Shown here: positions 1-8,530 of the stretch, piece by piece | Layout of the letters: the number at the start of each line of letters is the position of its first letter | How positions within the stretch are numbered: the first letter of the stretch is position 1 | Source of the DNA: Candidatus Saccharimonadota bacterium | Lineage (GTDB): Bacteria > Patescibacteriota > Saccharimonadia > Saccharimonadales > Saccharimonadaceae | Length of the DNA stretch: 64,000 nt | NCBI GenBank assembly: GCA_905372275.1 | Contig: CAJPON010000002.1 | Span: forward strand, 1 to 64,000 | Direction of reading: 5' to 3' | Translations under genes and position numbers: made by a program | The notes under the pieces: generated by a model | Databases searched by the model: none | What the model was told of the DNA's origin: nothing | What the model saw: only the letters and a program-made list of their open reading frames with translations

Positions 1-1
1 A

Positions 2-1321
2 CAAGGTGGTGGTACTGGCACTCCTGAAACAACCCCTGGCCGCCAGCCAGGACAAAATCGTAATCGCCAACCCAACCCTGAAAAGCTTCCGTTCTTTGAG
101 GATCTTGATAGGTACGCTCGTCTTTTGGCTCTCGAGGAATCTAAAGGCGGCAACAGAGGTATTATTAGCCGTATTTGGACTAGCCGAGAGAATAGGCGGC
201 GGGCAGAGCGCCTCAGCTATATGCGCGACGTAGAGGATGATTTGCGAGAGCAAGTCATGGAGCACTTGTCCGAGAAGGTCAACGCTAAGCGCCAGAGAGG
301 CGAATATAACGGTACCGACGACGAAATTGCGCAGCAAATGTCCGACGAGATGTTTGATGAGCAGCGCAGAATATTCGGCATGATACAGAGGAAGAAGAAT
401 GAGGCTCTAGAAGAAGAAGCTGGTAAGTGGCATAATCGCGTTTTGGCGAAGTTGGGTAGCTTCATCGCTGCTAGAGGCTCCAAGAAGAAGAGCAATCTGA
501 AAGCTGGTGCGGTTGGTTTTGCGCATGGCGCTGTCAAGGGCACGGCAGTTGGCATAATTTCAGGACTCTTTGGTGCCGTTTGGCCAATATCGATGGCTGC
601 TGGCGCGGTTGCCTCGTTCGCTGGCGATGCTGCTATTAGACGCGGCGTTCGCCTAGATGCTATGCAACAACGCCGCAAAAAACGCGGGATAAGGGAAGTT
701 GCTGGCGATGATGAATTTAGTCAGATTAAAGAAGCGGCTGGCAGAATTGGCGGATTGCAAGGTCAACAGCATGTTGCCGACGAACTATTTAAGCGAACCC
801 GTAAAGCGACCGAAAAAGACCGAGATAAAATCTCGAGAGAAGTCGAGCAGCGAATAAAAGATAACGGGGTGGCTCTGGCTCTCGGTAGGCTTGCTGGCGG
901 TGCTGTCGGCGGACTTGGCGGCCGCTGGGTCGGCCAGCAGCTCCATGACCATACGCCGGTAGGCCATATGGCCGATAGCTTGCGTGACAAGATAACGGGT
1001 GATAAGGCTGAGGCTGCTGCAGCTTCTAATTCAGGAGGTGGTGGTTCGGGAGGCGGTGGTTCAGGTGGTAGCCCGGGTGGCCCGCCGCCAGCACCAACAG
1101 AAGCTGATTTCAGCGGTTACACTGATAAATATCCGTGGGATTGGGCGGTTGATCAGTTCGGCGAGAATAATGCTATATCTAAATTGTATGAATTAGCTGA
1201 CGCTGCAGCGCAGGATGGCCACAATATCCAGTGGCATGGTTACGGCGATACCCAATGGCTGTCGATAGACGGCAATAGCGATACAAAAACAGTCTTGGAG
1301 ATTTTGAACAATTACAAATGA
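2..1321 (+). CDS. Large low-complexity protein with glycine-rich hydrophobic segments, 5'-truncated
   Basis: The reading frame is open from the first bases of the window, so the true start lies upstream. I recognise no named family. What is visible: a Gly/Pro/Gln/Asn-rich start, a charged helical region rich in Arg/Glu/Gln, a hydrophobic Gly/Ala-rich stretch near window positions 510-640 that could enter a membrane, a second glycine-zipper-like stretch near 860-950, then a flexible linker of repeated GGGGS units (about 1030-1080) followed by Pro-rich sequence and a C-terminal acidic, Trp/Tyr-containing domain of about 75 residues. The layout (helical body, membrane-active segment, linker, small terminal domain) suggests a surface or secreted protein, but this is inference. 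Two small related genes follow 34 and 80 bp apart and probably share its transcript. Confidence is high that it codes, low for any function. Confidence 0.8.
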   Translation, partial: QGGGTGTPETTPGRQPGQNRNRQPNPEKLPFFEDLDRYARLLALEESKGGNRGIISRIWTSRENRRRAERLSYMRDVEDDLREQVMEHLSEKVNAKRQRGEYNGTDDEIAQQMSDEMFDEQRRIFGMIQRKKNEALEEEAGKWHNRVLAKLGSFIAARGSKKKSNLKAGAVGFAHGAVKGTAVGIISGLFGAVWPISMAAGAVASFAGDAAIRRGVRLDAMQQRRKKRGIREVAGDDEFSQIKEAAGRIGGLQGQQHVADELFKRTRKATEKDRDKISREVEQRIKDNGVALALGRLAGGAVGGLGGRWVGQQLHDHTPVGHMADSLRDKITGDKAEAAAASNSGGGGSGGGGSGGSPGGPPPAPTEADFSGYTDKYPWDWAVDQFGENNAISKLYELADAAAQDGHNIQWHGYGDTQWLSIDGNSDTKTVLEILNNYK

Positions 1322-1355
1322 TCCGATGGCATAAATAAAAAGGAGGGATAAATAA

Positions 1356-1781
1356 GTGTTTAACATTGACGATAATTTGCTAGCGGCAATCGGCTATAAC
1401 GTCGCGACGCTGTCAGAGGAGAAGAAAAATCAATATCGGCGCGAGATATCCGAAGAGCTTAATCAACGGGCTTCTGCAGAAGTCTTGGCGCGATTATCAA
1501 AGCAAGAGGCGCTAGAATTCGAAGATGTCAACAGTAACCCAGACCGCACGCGGCGCTGGTTGGCTGAATTTCACGGCGATTATGCTAGCCGCCAGGATTA
1601 CCAGGCTATCCGTGAACTGTTTGAAACTGACGAAGATGCGATGAGTTTCTACGCGTCTGCGCTGTGGATGCGCTATGCTGTGCCAGATTACGGCAAAATC
1701 ATGCAAGAAGTCATGAATGAATACGTCGAAGAATTGGCCGATATGCGCCGCGCTGTCAATGAGCAGCTCGGTATTGCGTAG
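1356..1781 (+). CDS. Small acidic protein, paralogue of the 1828 and 45042 genes
   Basis: A 141-residue acidic, helical protein with no signal peptide or membrane segment. The GTG start is chosen because AGGAGG lies about ten bases upstream and the N-terminus (MFNIDDNLL) matches that of the next gene (MFQLDDKFL). It shares with the genes at 1828-2259 and 45042-45338 an N-terminal unit (a Leu-rich first helix, a Leu-Ser/Pro turn, a helix ending in ELxxR, then a Leu-Ser motif) and a C-terminal Pro-Asp/Asn-aromatic element before a final helix. From memory the family resembles DUF5663 of Saccharibacteria and related CPR, but I could not search for this. It follows the large protein in the same orientation, so a partner or chaperone role is possible; function unknown. 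Confidence 0.8.
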   Translation: MFNIDDNLLAAIGYNVATLSEEKKNQYRREISEELNQRASAEVLARLSKQEALEFEDVNSNPDRTRRWLAEFHGDYASRQDYQAIRELFETDEDAMSFYASALWMRYAVPDYGKIMQEVMNEYVEELADMRRAVNEQLGIA

Positions 1782-1827
1782 CAGCGCTATAATCGGTATA
1801 CTAAAGGCATAGGCAAGAGGGGGTGAA

Positions 1828-2259
1828 ATGTTTCAATTAGACGATAAGTTTCTCGAAGAGGTGGGTCTGGGCAGCTTGCCAGACGACCAGAAAAAACTGT
1901 TTCTCGACCACTTTCGCGAGCAGCTAGAGCTGCGTGTTGGTTTGCAGCTTAGCGAGGGTTTGAGCGATATGCAGCTGGCAGAGTTTGAGAGTTTTATGGA
2001 TCGCGATATGGTGCGGGTGACGTCCTGGCTGGACGCTAACGCGCCGGATTTCGAAAATGATCAGATTTATGTACAATTGAAAGCTAATGCGCCGGCTAAT
2101 GTGCCGCAAAATGCGATACTAGCAGAGTACGCATCGCTGAAGTGGTTGGGCCAGCATCGTCCGAATTACCGCGAGGTGGTGATGCAGACGGTCAAGGCTC
2201 TCAAGGAAGAAGTTATCGCGAACCGCGATATGATTCTTCTAGGCGACGCGGGAGCATAG
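1828..2259 (+). CDS. Small acidic protein, paralogue of the 1356 and 45042 genes
   Basis: A 143-residue acidic protein starting at ATG with GAGGGGG a few bases upstream. It aligns over its whole length with the preceding gene: an N-terminal LDDKFLEEVGL helix, a DDQKK turn, an ELRV segment, LSDMQ, then a NAPDF motif, and a C-terminal element (RPNYREVV) matching PDYGKIM in its neighbour. It looks like a tandem duplicate that has diverged strongly. A possible -10 (TATACT) lies at about 1797, giving it an optional promoter of its own. Function unknown; the gene ends about 60 bp from the convergent fmt gene. Confidence 0.8.
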   Translation: MFQLDDKFLEEVGLGSLPDDQKKLFLDHFREQLELRVGLQLSEGLSDMQLAEFESFMDRDMVRVTSWLDANAPDFENDQIYVQLKANAPANVPQNAILAEYASLKWLGQHRPNYREVVMQTVKALKEEVIANRDMILLGDAGA

Positions 2260-2322
2260 GCTACGGCCGCGGTTGCGGATTTAGGTGTCTGCGATTGTAA
2301 TTGTCACGGTTGATGGTTGGAG

Positions 2323-3240
2323 TTATCTTTGTAGCGGGTAGCCGCGCAAGAAGGCGTTGGCACTGATAGTTTTGCCGCTCGGGGCGATTAGTTCGTCAAT
2401 TGATAGGTACTTGCCGTCGGTGAATTTGATATCGAGCGGTGTTTCTGGTTTTTGAGTGATGCAGGCTTTGGTGATGATCAGATCGTATTGGCCGATTTTT
2501 AGGCGCGAACGCGGATAAGTTAGGTGGGCGCGGATTTTGGCTTCCGCTTGGTCTGCAGTTAGCTGTTGCGGATCGAGACGGCTATCGTCTTTGTTGAGCA
2601 GCGAGCAATAGGTAGCGCGGCTATTGTCTTGCGGTGTTGGCTGTAGTATACCGTTTATGATGTTAGGTAACTTCTGCGTTAATAATTGCGCACCGAGCTG
2701 ACCGAGAGCCTGATAGAGCTCGGGCTGGGTCTCGGTAAAGTCTAGCGGGTAAGCTTCTTGGTAATATATCGGGCCGGCATCCATGGCTTGTTCGAGCTTC
2801 ATGATGGTTACACCGGTGATTTTATCTCTGTTAGCTATGGCAGACTCGATTGGTGATGGGCCGCGATATTTTGGCAGCAGCGACGGATGAACGTTGATGA
2901 TACCAGGATGAAATAGGTCGATGATTGTTTGCGGGATGATCTTGCCGTAGCTAACGAGTACACCGATAGGCTGAGGTGTGATATTCTTTATATCATTTAT
3001 GATATCTTTTAGTCGGTTTGGCTGCCAGAATGGAATGTGGTGCTGGCTGGCGAATTGTTTGACGGCAGGCTGGATAAGCTTGTTGCTGCGGCCGCGGCGG
3101 GAGTCTGGCTTGGTGATGACGGCCACGATATTAAAACCAGCTTCAACGAGCGCACGCAGGCTATATAAGCTAAAGTCTTCGGTGCCGAAGAATACTATCG
3201 GCTGGCGGCTAATCCCAGAGGTCGGCGTTGTCTTTGACAT
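2323..3240 (-). CDS. fmt: Methionyl-tRNA formyltransferase
   Basis: Transfers a formyl group from 10-formyl-THF to Met-tRNAfMet for initiation in the cytoplasm. The 305-residue length fits the family. The N-terminal Rossmann-like domain begins with VFFGTEDFSL; the catalytic region shows NVHPSLLPKYRGPSP and, about 40 residues later, MDAGPIYY, giving the Asn-His-Asp catalytic set. The C-terminal 90 residues form the OB-like tRNA-binding domain. The start ATG overlaps the end of def by 32 bp, which fits the classic def-fmt coupling: formylation here and deformylation by the upstream gene act on the same initiator peptide. It is the last gene of the minus-strand priA-def-fmt operon. Confidence 0.95.
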   Translation of the reverse strand: MSKTTPTSGISRQPIVFFGTEDFSLYSLRALVEAGFNIVAVITKPDSRRGRSNKLIQPAVKQFASQHHIPFWQPNRLKDIINDIKNITPQPIGVLVSYGKIIPQTIIDLFHPGIINVHPSLLPKYRGPSPIESAIANRDKITGVTIMKLEQAMDAGPIYYQEAYPLDFTETQPELYQALGQLGAQLLTQKLPNIINGILQPTPQDNSRATYCSLLNKDDSRLDPQQLTADQAEAKIRAHLTYPRSRLKIGQYDLIITKACITQKPETPLDIKFTDGKYLSIDELIAPSGKTISANAFLRGYPLQR

Positions 3241-3784
3241 ATCTTTCGTAGTCGAGCGGATCGAGCTCGCCTTCGTCGTTTAAGCGGTAAAAAGCCTGGT
3301 GATCGTCGCGAATGTGGTCGACAAAAACGATGCCGTTGCAGTGGTCGATTTCGTGCTGCAAGACGCGCGCTAGAAAGCCATTGGCCTTGATGCGGATTTC
3401 GTTGCCGTCGATATTGATGGCTTTAACGCGGATTTTGCTGTAGCGGGGAACTTTGCCATAAAAATCCTTGACGCTGAGGCAGCCTTCGTAATCATAGGTG
3501 ATTTCACCTTCGTACTTGACGATTTCTGGATTGATTAGCGGGATAAATTCTTGGTTGTCTTTGTCTTCGAAATCGGCGCGAACGATAACGACGCGCTCGA
3601 GGCGGCCAATCTGCACGGCAGCTAGGGCAGCGCTAATTTCGTGCGGCCGGGAATTCTCCCAATCGATACTGGCATCAGTCATATCCTTGATAAGCTGGCG
3701 GGTTTCGTCGGAGACGACATGAACTCGATGCGATTTCTGGCGCAGGTGCGGATTTGGCAGGGTAATGATAGCTTCTTTCTTCAC
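3209..3784 (-). CDS. def: Peptide deformylase
   Basis: Removes the N-formyl group from nascent proteins. The 191-residue product has motif 2 (EGCLSV, metal-ligand Cys) and motif 3 (QHEIDHCNG, the two metal His and catalytic Glu). Motif 1, normally GxGLAAPQ, reads SAALAAVQ: the Gln and the Ala pair are kept but the glycines are lost. The start is GTG at 3784, eight bases after TATAAT on the minus strand (3793-3798), which points to a leaderless message in addition to read-through from priA, whose stop lies only 10 bp upstream. Its 3' end overlaps fmt. Confidence 0.93.
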   Translation of the reverse strand: MKKEAIITLPNPHLRQKSHRVHVVSDETRQLIKDMTDASIDWENSRPHEISAALAAVQIGRLERVVIVRADFEDKDNQEFIPLINPEIVKYEGEITYDYEGCLSVKDFYGKVPRYSKIRVKAINIDGNEIRIKANGFLARVLQHEIDHCNGIVFVDHIRDDHQAFYRLNDEGELDPLDYERYVKDNADLWD

Positions 3785-3793
3785 AACTTTATA

Positions 3794-5734
3794 TTATAAC
3801 AGATTTGCCGGATCGATGTCGTATTGCCAGTGTGTTCGGGGTAATTGGCTGGCGATGGCGAGCAGTTTGGTGCGATTAGTTGACTTGACGACGATTTGCC
3901 AGCGGTAGGTGTCGCGGACTCGCTCGTAGAAGGCTGGCGTCGGCCCGAAAATAGTAATATCAGGATATTCGCTGCGTAATTGAGCGGCGAATTTTTGGGC
4001 GTTGCGAATGGCGGTGGCTTCGGTTTTGTAAATGCAGGTTAATTTGAGGAGGTAAACAAACGGCGGAAAAATGCCGCGGCGGCGTTCAGCTAATTCGCTG
4101 GCGTAGAAGCTGGCGTAATCTTGGCGGATGCCTTGAACGATGGTAGGGTTTTGCGGCTGGTAGGCCTGGACGACAACTGATGTTGGCTGGTCATTGCGGC
4201 CGACTCGGCCGATGACTTGGGTGAGTAGTTGGAAAGTGCGTTCGCGCGTAGTGAAATCAGGCAGTGCTAGGCCGGCGTCAGCTTGAATAATACCGACTGT
4301 GGCCAGGCGGGGCAGGTCGAGGCCTTTGGCGACAACTTGGGTACCGATGATGATATCGATATGTCCGTCGTAGAGTTCTTGATAGCGCTGGTTGAGGCTA
4401 TTTTTGCTGGTAATATCGCCGTCGAAGCGAGCGATAGTGGCCTGCGGGAAAAGCTTTTGCAGTTCGCTCTCAATCAGTTTGGTGCCGATGCCTTTGTGGA
4501 CAATATCAGTGCCGCCGCAATCAGGACAGGCGGTGGGCACGCGTTCGCGGTATCCGCAAATGTGGCAAATTAGCGCGTGCTGGTCGGCGTGCAAAGTCAT
4601 TGGAATAAAGCAGCGCGGGCATAAAGCGCTCCAGCCGCAATTCTGACAAAGAGTGGTGCTGGCGGTGCCGCGGCGATTGTGGTAAATCAGCGTTTGTTTG
4701 TTGTTTTCGAGATTTTGGTTGATAGTATTTAATAATAAGTCGGATAGAAAGCGGTGGCGCAAAAAGCCGTTTTTCGACGTCATATCTACAACGTTTATAG
4801 AGGGAGTGATGATGTTTGGGTTGGCTCGGGCTGGTAAATTGATGATGGGCCGGCCAGTTTTGGCAGCGAGGTAATATTCGCTGACTAGCGGCGTGGCGGA
4901 GCCCTGGACGACTATGGCGCGGTGGTGTTTGGCGAGAACGGCAGCGGTACGTAATGCCGAGTAGCGCGGTGTTTGGTCTTGTTTGAGCGCTGGTTCGTGA
5001 GCTTCGTCGATAATGATCGCGCCGATGTTGTTAAATGGCATAAACAAGGCTGAGCGCGGACCGATAACGACATTTGGCTGGGTAGCATTGAGTACTTGCA
5101 GCCAAGCGTGGTGGCGCTGGGCTTCGGTTTGTTGCGAATGCGTGGTGATGAGGTTAGGAAAAGAGTGTTGAAATTCGGCGATTAGCTGGGCGGTTAAAGC
5201 AATTTCTGGAACAATTACGATGACAGATTTGCCGGTAGCAATCAGCCTCTTGGCGTATTCTATGTAGACGGCGGTTTTGCCGCTGCCAGTGACGCCGTGC
5301 AGAATAACGGTGCCGCTTTTGGCGTTTAGCAGGTTGTCAATGGCGGCCGACTGGTCTTTGTTGAGTACAAAATGTGTTCTATCTCTTCGTGTTGCTGCAG
5401 TGCTATTTGAGCTTAGAATGCGGCGTTTCTTGGTGAGGCCGCTTGGCAAGATGGTTTGTAAAACTAATGCCAGATGAGCGATGTAGTAATTACTCATCCA
5501 TTGTGCAGTTTGCAACAACGGACGCGGTAACGGGGGTAGATCGAGGATTGTTGTAATTTCTTTGGTAGCAAAATCAGGTTTAGCTGTTTTTTTTACAACT
5601 ATACCGGTGAGCAATTGCTGACCGATTGATATAATGACAACAGCGCCGATAGCCAGAGGTTGCTGGCTTCTGTAAGTGAATACGCAAGCGTCGGCTTTAA
5701 CGATTTTGGTGGGCGCTACTTCATAATAATGCAT
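3794..5734 (-). CDS. priA: Primosomal protein N' (replication restart helicase)
   Basis: Superfamily 2 DNA helicase that reloads the replisome at stalled forks. It has the N-terminal 3' DNA-binding domain, Walker A (GVTGSGKT), Walker B (IIDEAHEP), and four CxxC pairs in the zinc domain between the helicase lobes (CQNCG, CPRC, CHICG, CPDCG), then motifs IV-VI ending in QVIGRVGR. At 646 residues it is shorter than the 730-residue E. coli enzyme, as is common in reduced genomes. The ATG is six bases after TATAAT on the minus strand (5741-5746), so the transcript should be leaderless. It heads the priA-def-fmt operon and diverges from the gene at 5784 across a 50-bp shared promoter region. Confidence 0.95.
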   Translation of the reverse strand: MHYYEVAPTKIVKADACVFTYRSQQPLAIGAVVIISIGQQLLTGIVVKKTAKPDFATKEITTILDLPPLPRPLLQTAQWMSNYYIAHLALVLQTILPSGLTKKRRILSSNSTAATRRDRTHFVLNKDQSAAIDNLLNAKSGTVILHGVTGSGKTAVYIEYAKRLIATGKSVIVIVPEIALTAQLIAEFQHSFPNLITTHSQQTEAQRHHAWLQVLNATQPNVVIGPRSALFMPFNNIGAIIIDEAHEPALKQDQTPRYSALRTAAVLAKHHRAIVVQGSATPLVSEYYLAAKTGRPIINLPARANPNIITPSINVVDMTSKNGFLRHRFLSDLLLNTINQNLENNKQTLIYHNRRGTASTTLCQNCGWSALCPRCFIPMTLHADQHALICHICGYRERVPTACPDCGGTDIVHKGIGTKLIESELQKLFPQATIARFDGDITSKNSLNQRYQELYDGHIDIIIGTQVVAKGLDLPRLATVGIIQADAGLALPDFTTRERTFQLLTQVIGRVGRNDQPTSVVVQAYQPQNPTIVQGIRQDYASFYASELAERRRGIFPPFVYLLKLTCIYKTEATAIRNAQKFAAQLRSEYPDITIFGPTPAFYERVRDTYRWQIVVKSTNRTKLLAIASQLPRTHWQYDIDPANLL

Positions 5735-5740
5735 CGCCTA

Positions 5741-5780
5741 ATTATACCTTGTCTACGGCAATTTAACACGCTACTATAAG
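5741..5780. promoter_or_regulatory. Divergent promoter region between priA and the 5784 gene
   Basis: On the minus strand TATAAT occupies 5746-5741, six bases before the priA ATG. On the plus strand TACTAT/TATAAG (5772-5780) lies three to six bases before the ATG at 5784. Both transcripts would begin at or next to the start codon. Confidence 0.6.
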
Positions 5781-5783
5781 CAT

Positions 5784-6440
5784 ATGTATTTCGAGAGTAG
5801 ATCGCAAGCAGGAAAGATTTTGGCTGATCAATTGGTAGCCAAATATCGCTACGAAAACTGTGCTGTGGTAGCGCTAAGCAACGGCGGCGTAGTGGTGGGC
5901 GAGCAAATTGCGGCGCAACTGCACTGCGTGTTGATGTTGTTGGTATCGCAGGATATCGAGATACCAGGCGAAGGAATGAATTTTGGAGCGGTGTCGCAAA
6001 CTGGCGATTTCACATATAATGATGAATTTTCGGCAGGCGAGATTGATGAGTATACGAGCGAATTTCATGGCTATTTGGCCGAGAAGAGACGCGAAACATA
6101 TAGTAGTCTCAATCGCTTGATCGGCGATGGCGGTACAGTCGATAAAGATATGCTGAAAGATCGCGTGGTGGTGTTGGTATCGGATGGCTTTGCTAATACT
6201 GCTAGCGTTGGAGTGGCTTTAGACTTCTTGAAGCCGATTAGGATTCTGCGGTTAGTGGTTGCATCGCCAGTGGCGTCGGTGGCGGTGGTTGATCGGCTGC
6301 ACATTACTGCTGATGAGCTACATTTGCTGGACGTTAAAGAGAATTTCTTGGGAGTTGATCATTATTATGAAGATAACAATGTGCCAACACTACAGCAATC
6401 AATTGATAAGATTAGCCAAATCATATTGAATTGGCGATAA
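5784..6440 (+). CDS. Phosphoribosyltransferase-like protein, PRPP loop degenerate
   Basis: A 218-residue soluble protein with a type I phosphoribosyltransferase-like fold signature: an early strand-loop ALSNGGVVVGEQIA (where active relatives have RGG-type sequence) and a later VVLVSDGFANTASVGVAL, matching the PRPP-binding VVDDGxxTGxT motif but with SD for the acidic pair and Asn for the Gly before Thr. This resembles the broad family of putative phosphoribosyltransferases found as salvage or competence proteins. Because the key acidic residue and loop Gly are altered, catalysis is uncertain and it may be a binding or regulatory homologue. It is a single-gene unit with its own near-leaderless promoter. 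Confidence 0.6.
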   Translation: MYFESRSQAGKILADQLVAKYRYENCAVVALSNGGVVVGEQIAAQLHCVLMLLVSQDIEIPGEGMNFGAVSQTGDFTYNDEFSAGEIDEYTSEFHGYLAEKRRETYSSLNRLIGDGGTVDKDMLKDRVVVLVSDGFANTASVGVALDFLKPIRILRLVVASPVASVAVVDRLHITADELHLLDVKENFLGVDHYYEDNNVPTLQQSIDKISQIILNWR

Positions 6441-6521
6441 ATGGTCTTGAATTGGTTATGAAAAGAATGTAGAATAAAAAGCAACAGAACAAACTAAACT
6501 GGAAGAAAGGGGCTTGGCTAG

Positions 6522-6833
6522 ATGCTTGATGTATTCATTACCTCGCGGGTGCGTCGTAAGATAGTTGTCGTCTATGCCAAATATCCAGATTTTCGGACGC
6601 ATGTCCGCGGTTTGGCCAAGCTGATCAAGGAAGACCCTGGTAATATCCAGCGCGAATTGCGCCGGCTGGAAAAGGTCGGTTTTTTGCATGCCGAAAAGCA
6701 GGGTAATACACGGATTTACTCGACTAATAAACAATTCCCAATCTTCAAAGAATTGCAAAGTATTGTCATTAAGTCGCAGCAGCACGCTAATAGCAATCGG
6801 CCGAAACGTACAACTTCCGAGATTAGTAGATGA
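6522..6833 (+). CDS. Small winged-helix DNA-binding protein
   Basis: A 103-residue protein. Residues 1-75 form a helix-turn-helix with wing: a helix (VRRKIVVVYAKYPD), a recognition region (LAKLIKEDPGNIQRELRRLEKVGFL) and a wing (KQGNTRIYSTN), the ArsR/MarR-like layout used to sense a signal and bind an operator. The C-terminus is basic and likely disordered. GAAAGG lies ahead of the start ATG. Its stop overlaps the recJ start (ATGA), so the two are translationally coupled; whether it regulates recJ or itself is unknown. Confidence 0.75.
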   Translation: MLDVFITSRVRRKIVVVYAKYPDFRTHVRGLAKLIKEDPGNIQRELRRLEKVGFLHAEKQGNTRIYSTNKQFPIFKELQSIVIKSQQHANSNRPKRTTSEISR

Positions 6834-8467
6834 CCTTATTCGAGCGGATTTTGACGGCGCGCGGTCTGACGACGCCGGCAGCGCGCCAGGCTTTTTTGCA
6901 GCCAGATTATATGGCGGTGAAACATGATCCGTTTTTGCTGCCGGATATGGAGAAGGCGGTGGCGCGGTTGAAACAGGCGCGGGAGCAGGGCGAAAAAATT
7001 GTTATTTACGGCGATTATGATATTGATGGACTGAGCGCCACGGCGCTGCTGCTGGATGCGTTTGGTAAGTTTGGTTTTGAGGGCGTCGAGGCTTTCATTC
7101 CAAATCGGTTTGTCGAGGGCTATGGCATGACCATGGGCGCGGTAGACAAGGTGCATGATATGGGTGCGGATTTGATCGTAACGGTGGATACCGGTAGTTT
7201 GTGTCATGCGGAAATTGCCTATGCTGCCAGCTTGGGGATTGATACGGTGGTGACGGATCATCATAATGTCGCCGAGACTCCGCCGCCGAGCGTGGCGGCG
7301 GTGAACCCGAAATTTCCAGGGCACAGCTATCCGTTTCGCGATTTGTGCGGTGCGGGCGTGGCGTTCAAGTTGGTGCAGGCGCTGCAGACTGAACTAGATG
7401 GTTTGTCTGATGGCTATGAAAAATGGCTGCTCGATTTGGTGGCGCTGGGGACGGTCTGCGATATCGTGACGCTGGCGGATGAAAATCGGGCGAATGTCTA
7501 TTGGGGCTTAGAAGTGTTGAAAAAACAACAACGACCAGGATTGAAGGCCTTGATGGCGGTGGCGGGTGTCGAGCCGGGGCAGGTTAATGCCAGGCATCTG
7601 GGTTTCGGTCTGGGGCCGCGGATGAATGCGGCTGGGCGCTTGGAAACTGCACAGCACGCGTTGGACATGTTGGTGGCGCACGATGGACTGGCGGCGCTGG
7701 AGGCAAGCGAGAAGTTGGAGGAATTGAACGTTAAGCGGCGCATTATCCAGGATGCGATTTTTGAGGAAGCGTGTGTACAAGCCGAGCAGTTGGCTGATGA
7801 TCGGGTGTTGGTGGTGAGTAGTGATGGCTGGAATCACGGCGTTATCGGCATTGTGGCGTCGAAGCTGGTGGAGAAATATAAAAAGCCGGTATTTATCATT
7901 GGCGAGCGCGGTGAGGAAGCGACTGGTTCGGCGCGCAGTTTTGGTGATTTTTCAGCGGCCGATGCAGTGCGGGCGGCGGACGATATCATTATCAAAGGCG
8001 GCGGACACGGAGCAGCGGCGGGCGTGACGCTGGAGACTGAGAAAATTGGCGATTTTCGTCAGCGCATGAATGAGTTTTATGATTCGCTGCAATTAACAAA
8101 TCAAGAGCGATATTTATTGCCGCGAGCTGATGTGGAAATCGATGATTTTTCGGAAATTGATGAGGAATTGATAGAGAATTTGGCGAAAATGGAGCCATTT
8201 GGCAATGGTAATCCCGAACCAGTGCTAAAAATTACCAGGGCATCAGTTTTGAGCATGCGACGGATGGGCGCGGATGGGCAACACGTTAAATTAGCGCTGC
8301 GTGATAAAAATGGTAAGGTTTTGCAAATGCTAGCATTTAACGCGCCAGAGGAATTCTTCCGTGAACCAGGTGATGAAGTGGCGGCGTGGTTCCAGCCAAC
8401 CATTAATGAATGGCAGGGAGTGCGGACGGTCGAGGGGCGGCTGTTGCATATTCTTTTGCTGGATTGA
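6830..8467 (+). CDS. recJ: Single-stranded-DNA-specific exonuclease RecJ
   Basis: 5'-3' single-strand exonuclease for recombination and mismatch repair. DHH-superfamily motifs are present in order: YGDYDIDGLSA (motif I), DTGS (motif II), TDHHNVAE (DHH motif III), a central VALGTVCDIV segment (motif IV), and the DHHA1 motif GGGHGAAAG at about residue 388, followed by the C-terminal OB domain. Length (545) is normal. The start overlaps the HTH gene by 4 bp. Codon use and GC are slightly higher than in neighbours but no other irregularity is seen. Confidence 0.95.
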   Translation: MTLFERILTARGLTTPAARQAFLQPDYMAVKHDPFLLPDMEKAVARLKQAREQGEKIVIYGDYDIDGLSATALLLDAFGKFGFEGVEAFIPNRFVEGYGMTMGAVDKVHDMGADLIVTVDTGSLCHAEIAYAASLGIDTVVTDHHNVAETPPPSVAAVNPKFPGHSYPFRDLCGAGVAFKLVQALQTELDGLSDGYEKWLLDLVALGTVCDIVTLADENRANVYWGLEVLKKQQRPGLKALMAVAGVEPGQVNARHLGFGLGPRMNAAGRLETAQHALDMLVAHDGLAALEASEKLEELNVKRRIIQDAIFEEACVQAEQLADDRVLVVSSDGWNHGVIGIVASKLVEKYKKPVFIIGERGEEATGSARSFGDFSAADAVRAADDIIIKGGGHGAAAGVTLETEKIGDFRQRMNEFYDSLQLTNQERYLLPRADVEIDDFSEIDEELIENLAKMEPFGNGNPEPVLKITRASVLSMRRMGADGQHVKLALRDKNGKVLQMLAFNAPEEFFREPGDEVAAWFQPTINEWQGVRTVEGRLLHILLLD

Positions 8468-8491
8468 TACTTGGCCGGGTAAAATTTTGCT

Positions 8492-8520
8492 TTGCAAAAG
8501 TATTCCTCATCTGATATAAT
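8492..8520 (+). promoter_or_regulatory. rpsU promoter, TTGCAA-17 bp-TATAAT
   Basis: The -35 TTGCAA is at 8492-8497, the spacer is exactly 17 bp, and the -10 TATAAT is at 8515-8520. The rpsU ATG at 8531 is ten bases after the -10, so the message has almost no leader. This also excludes a longer ORF start inside the -35 element. Confidence 0.8.
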
Positions 8521-8530
8521 GCATAACGAT

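Noticed and set aside
8492..8530. Upstream start for rpsU
   Set aside because: The extra codons lie inside the -35/-10 promoter and do not match S21.
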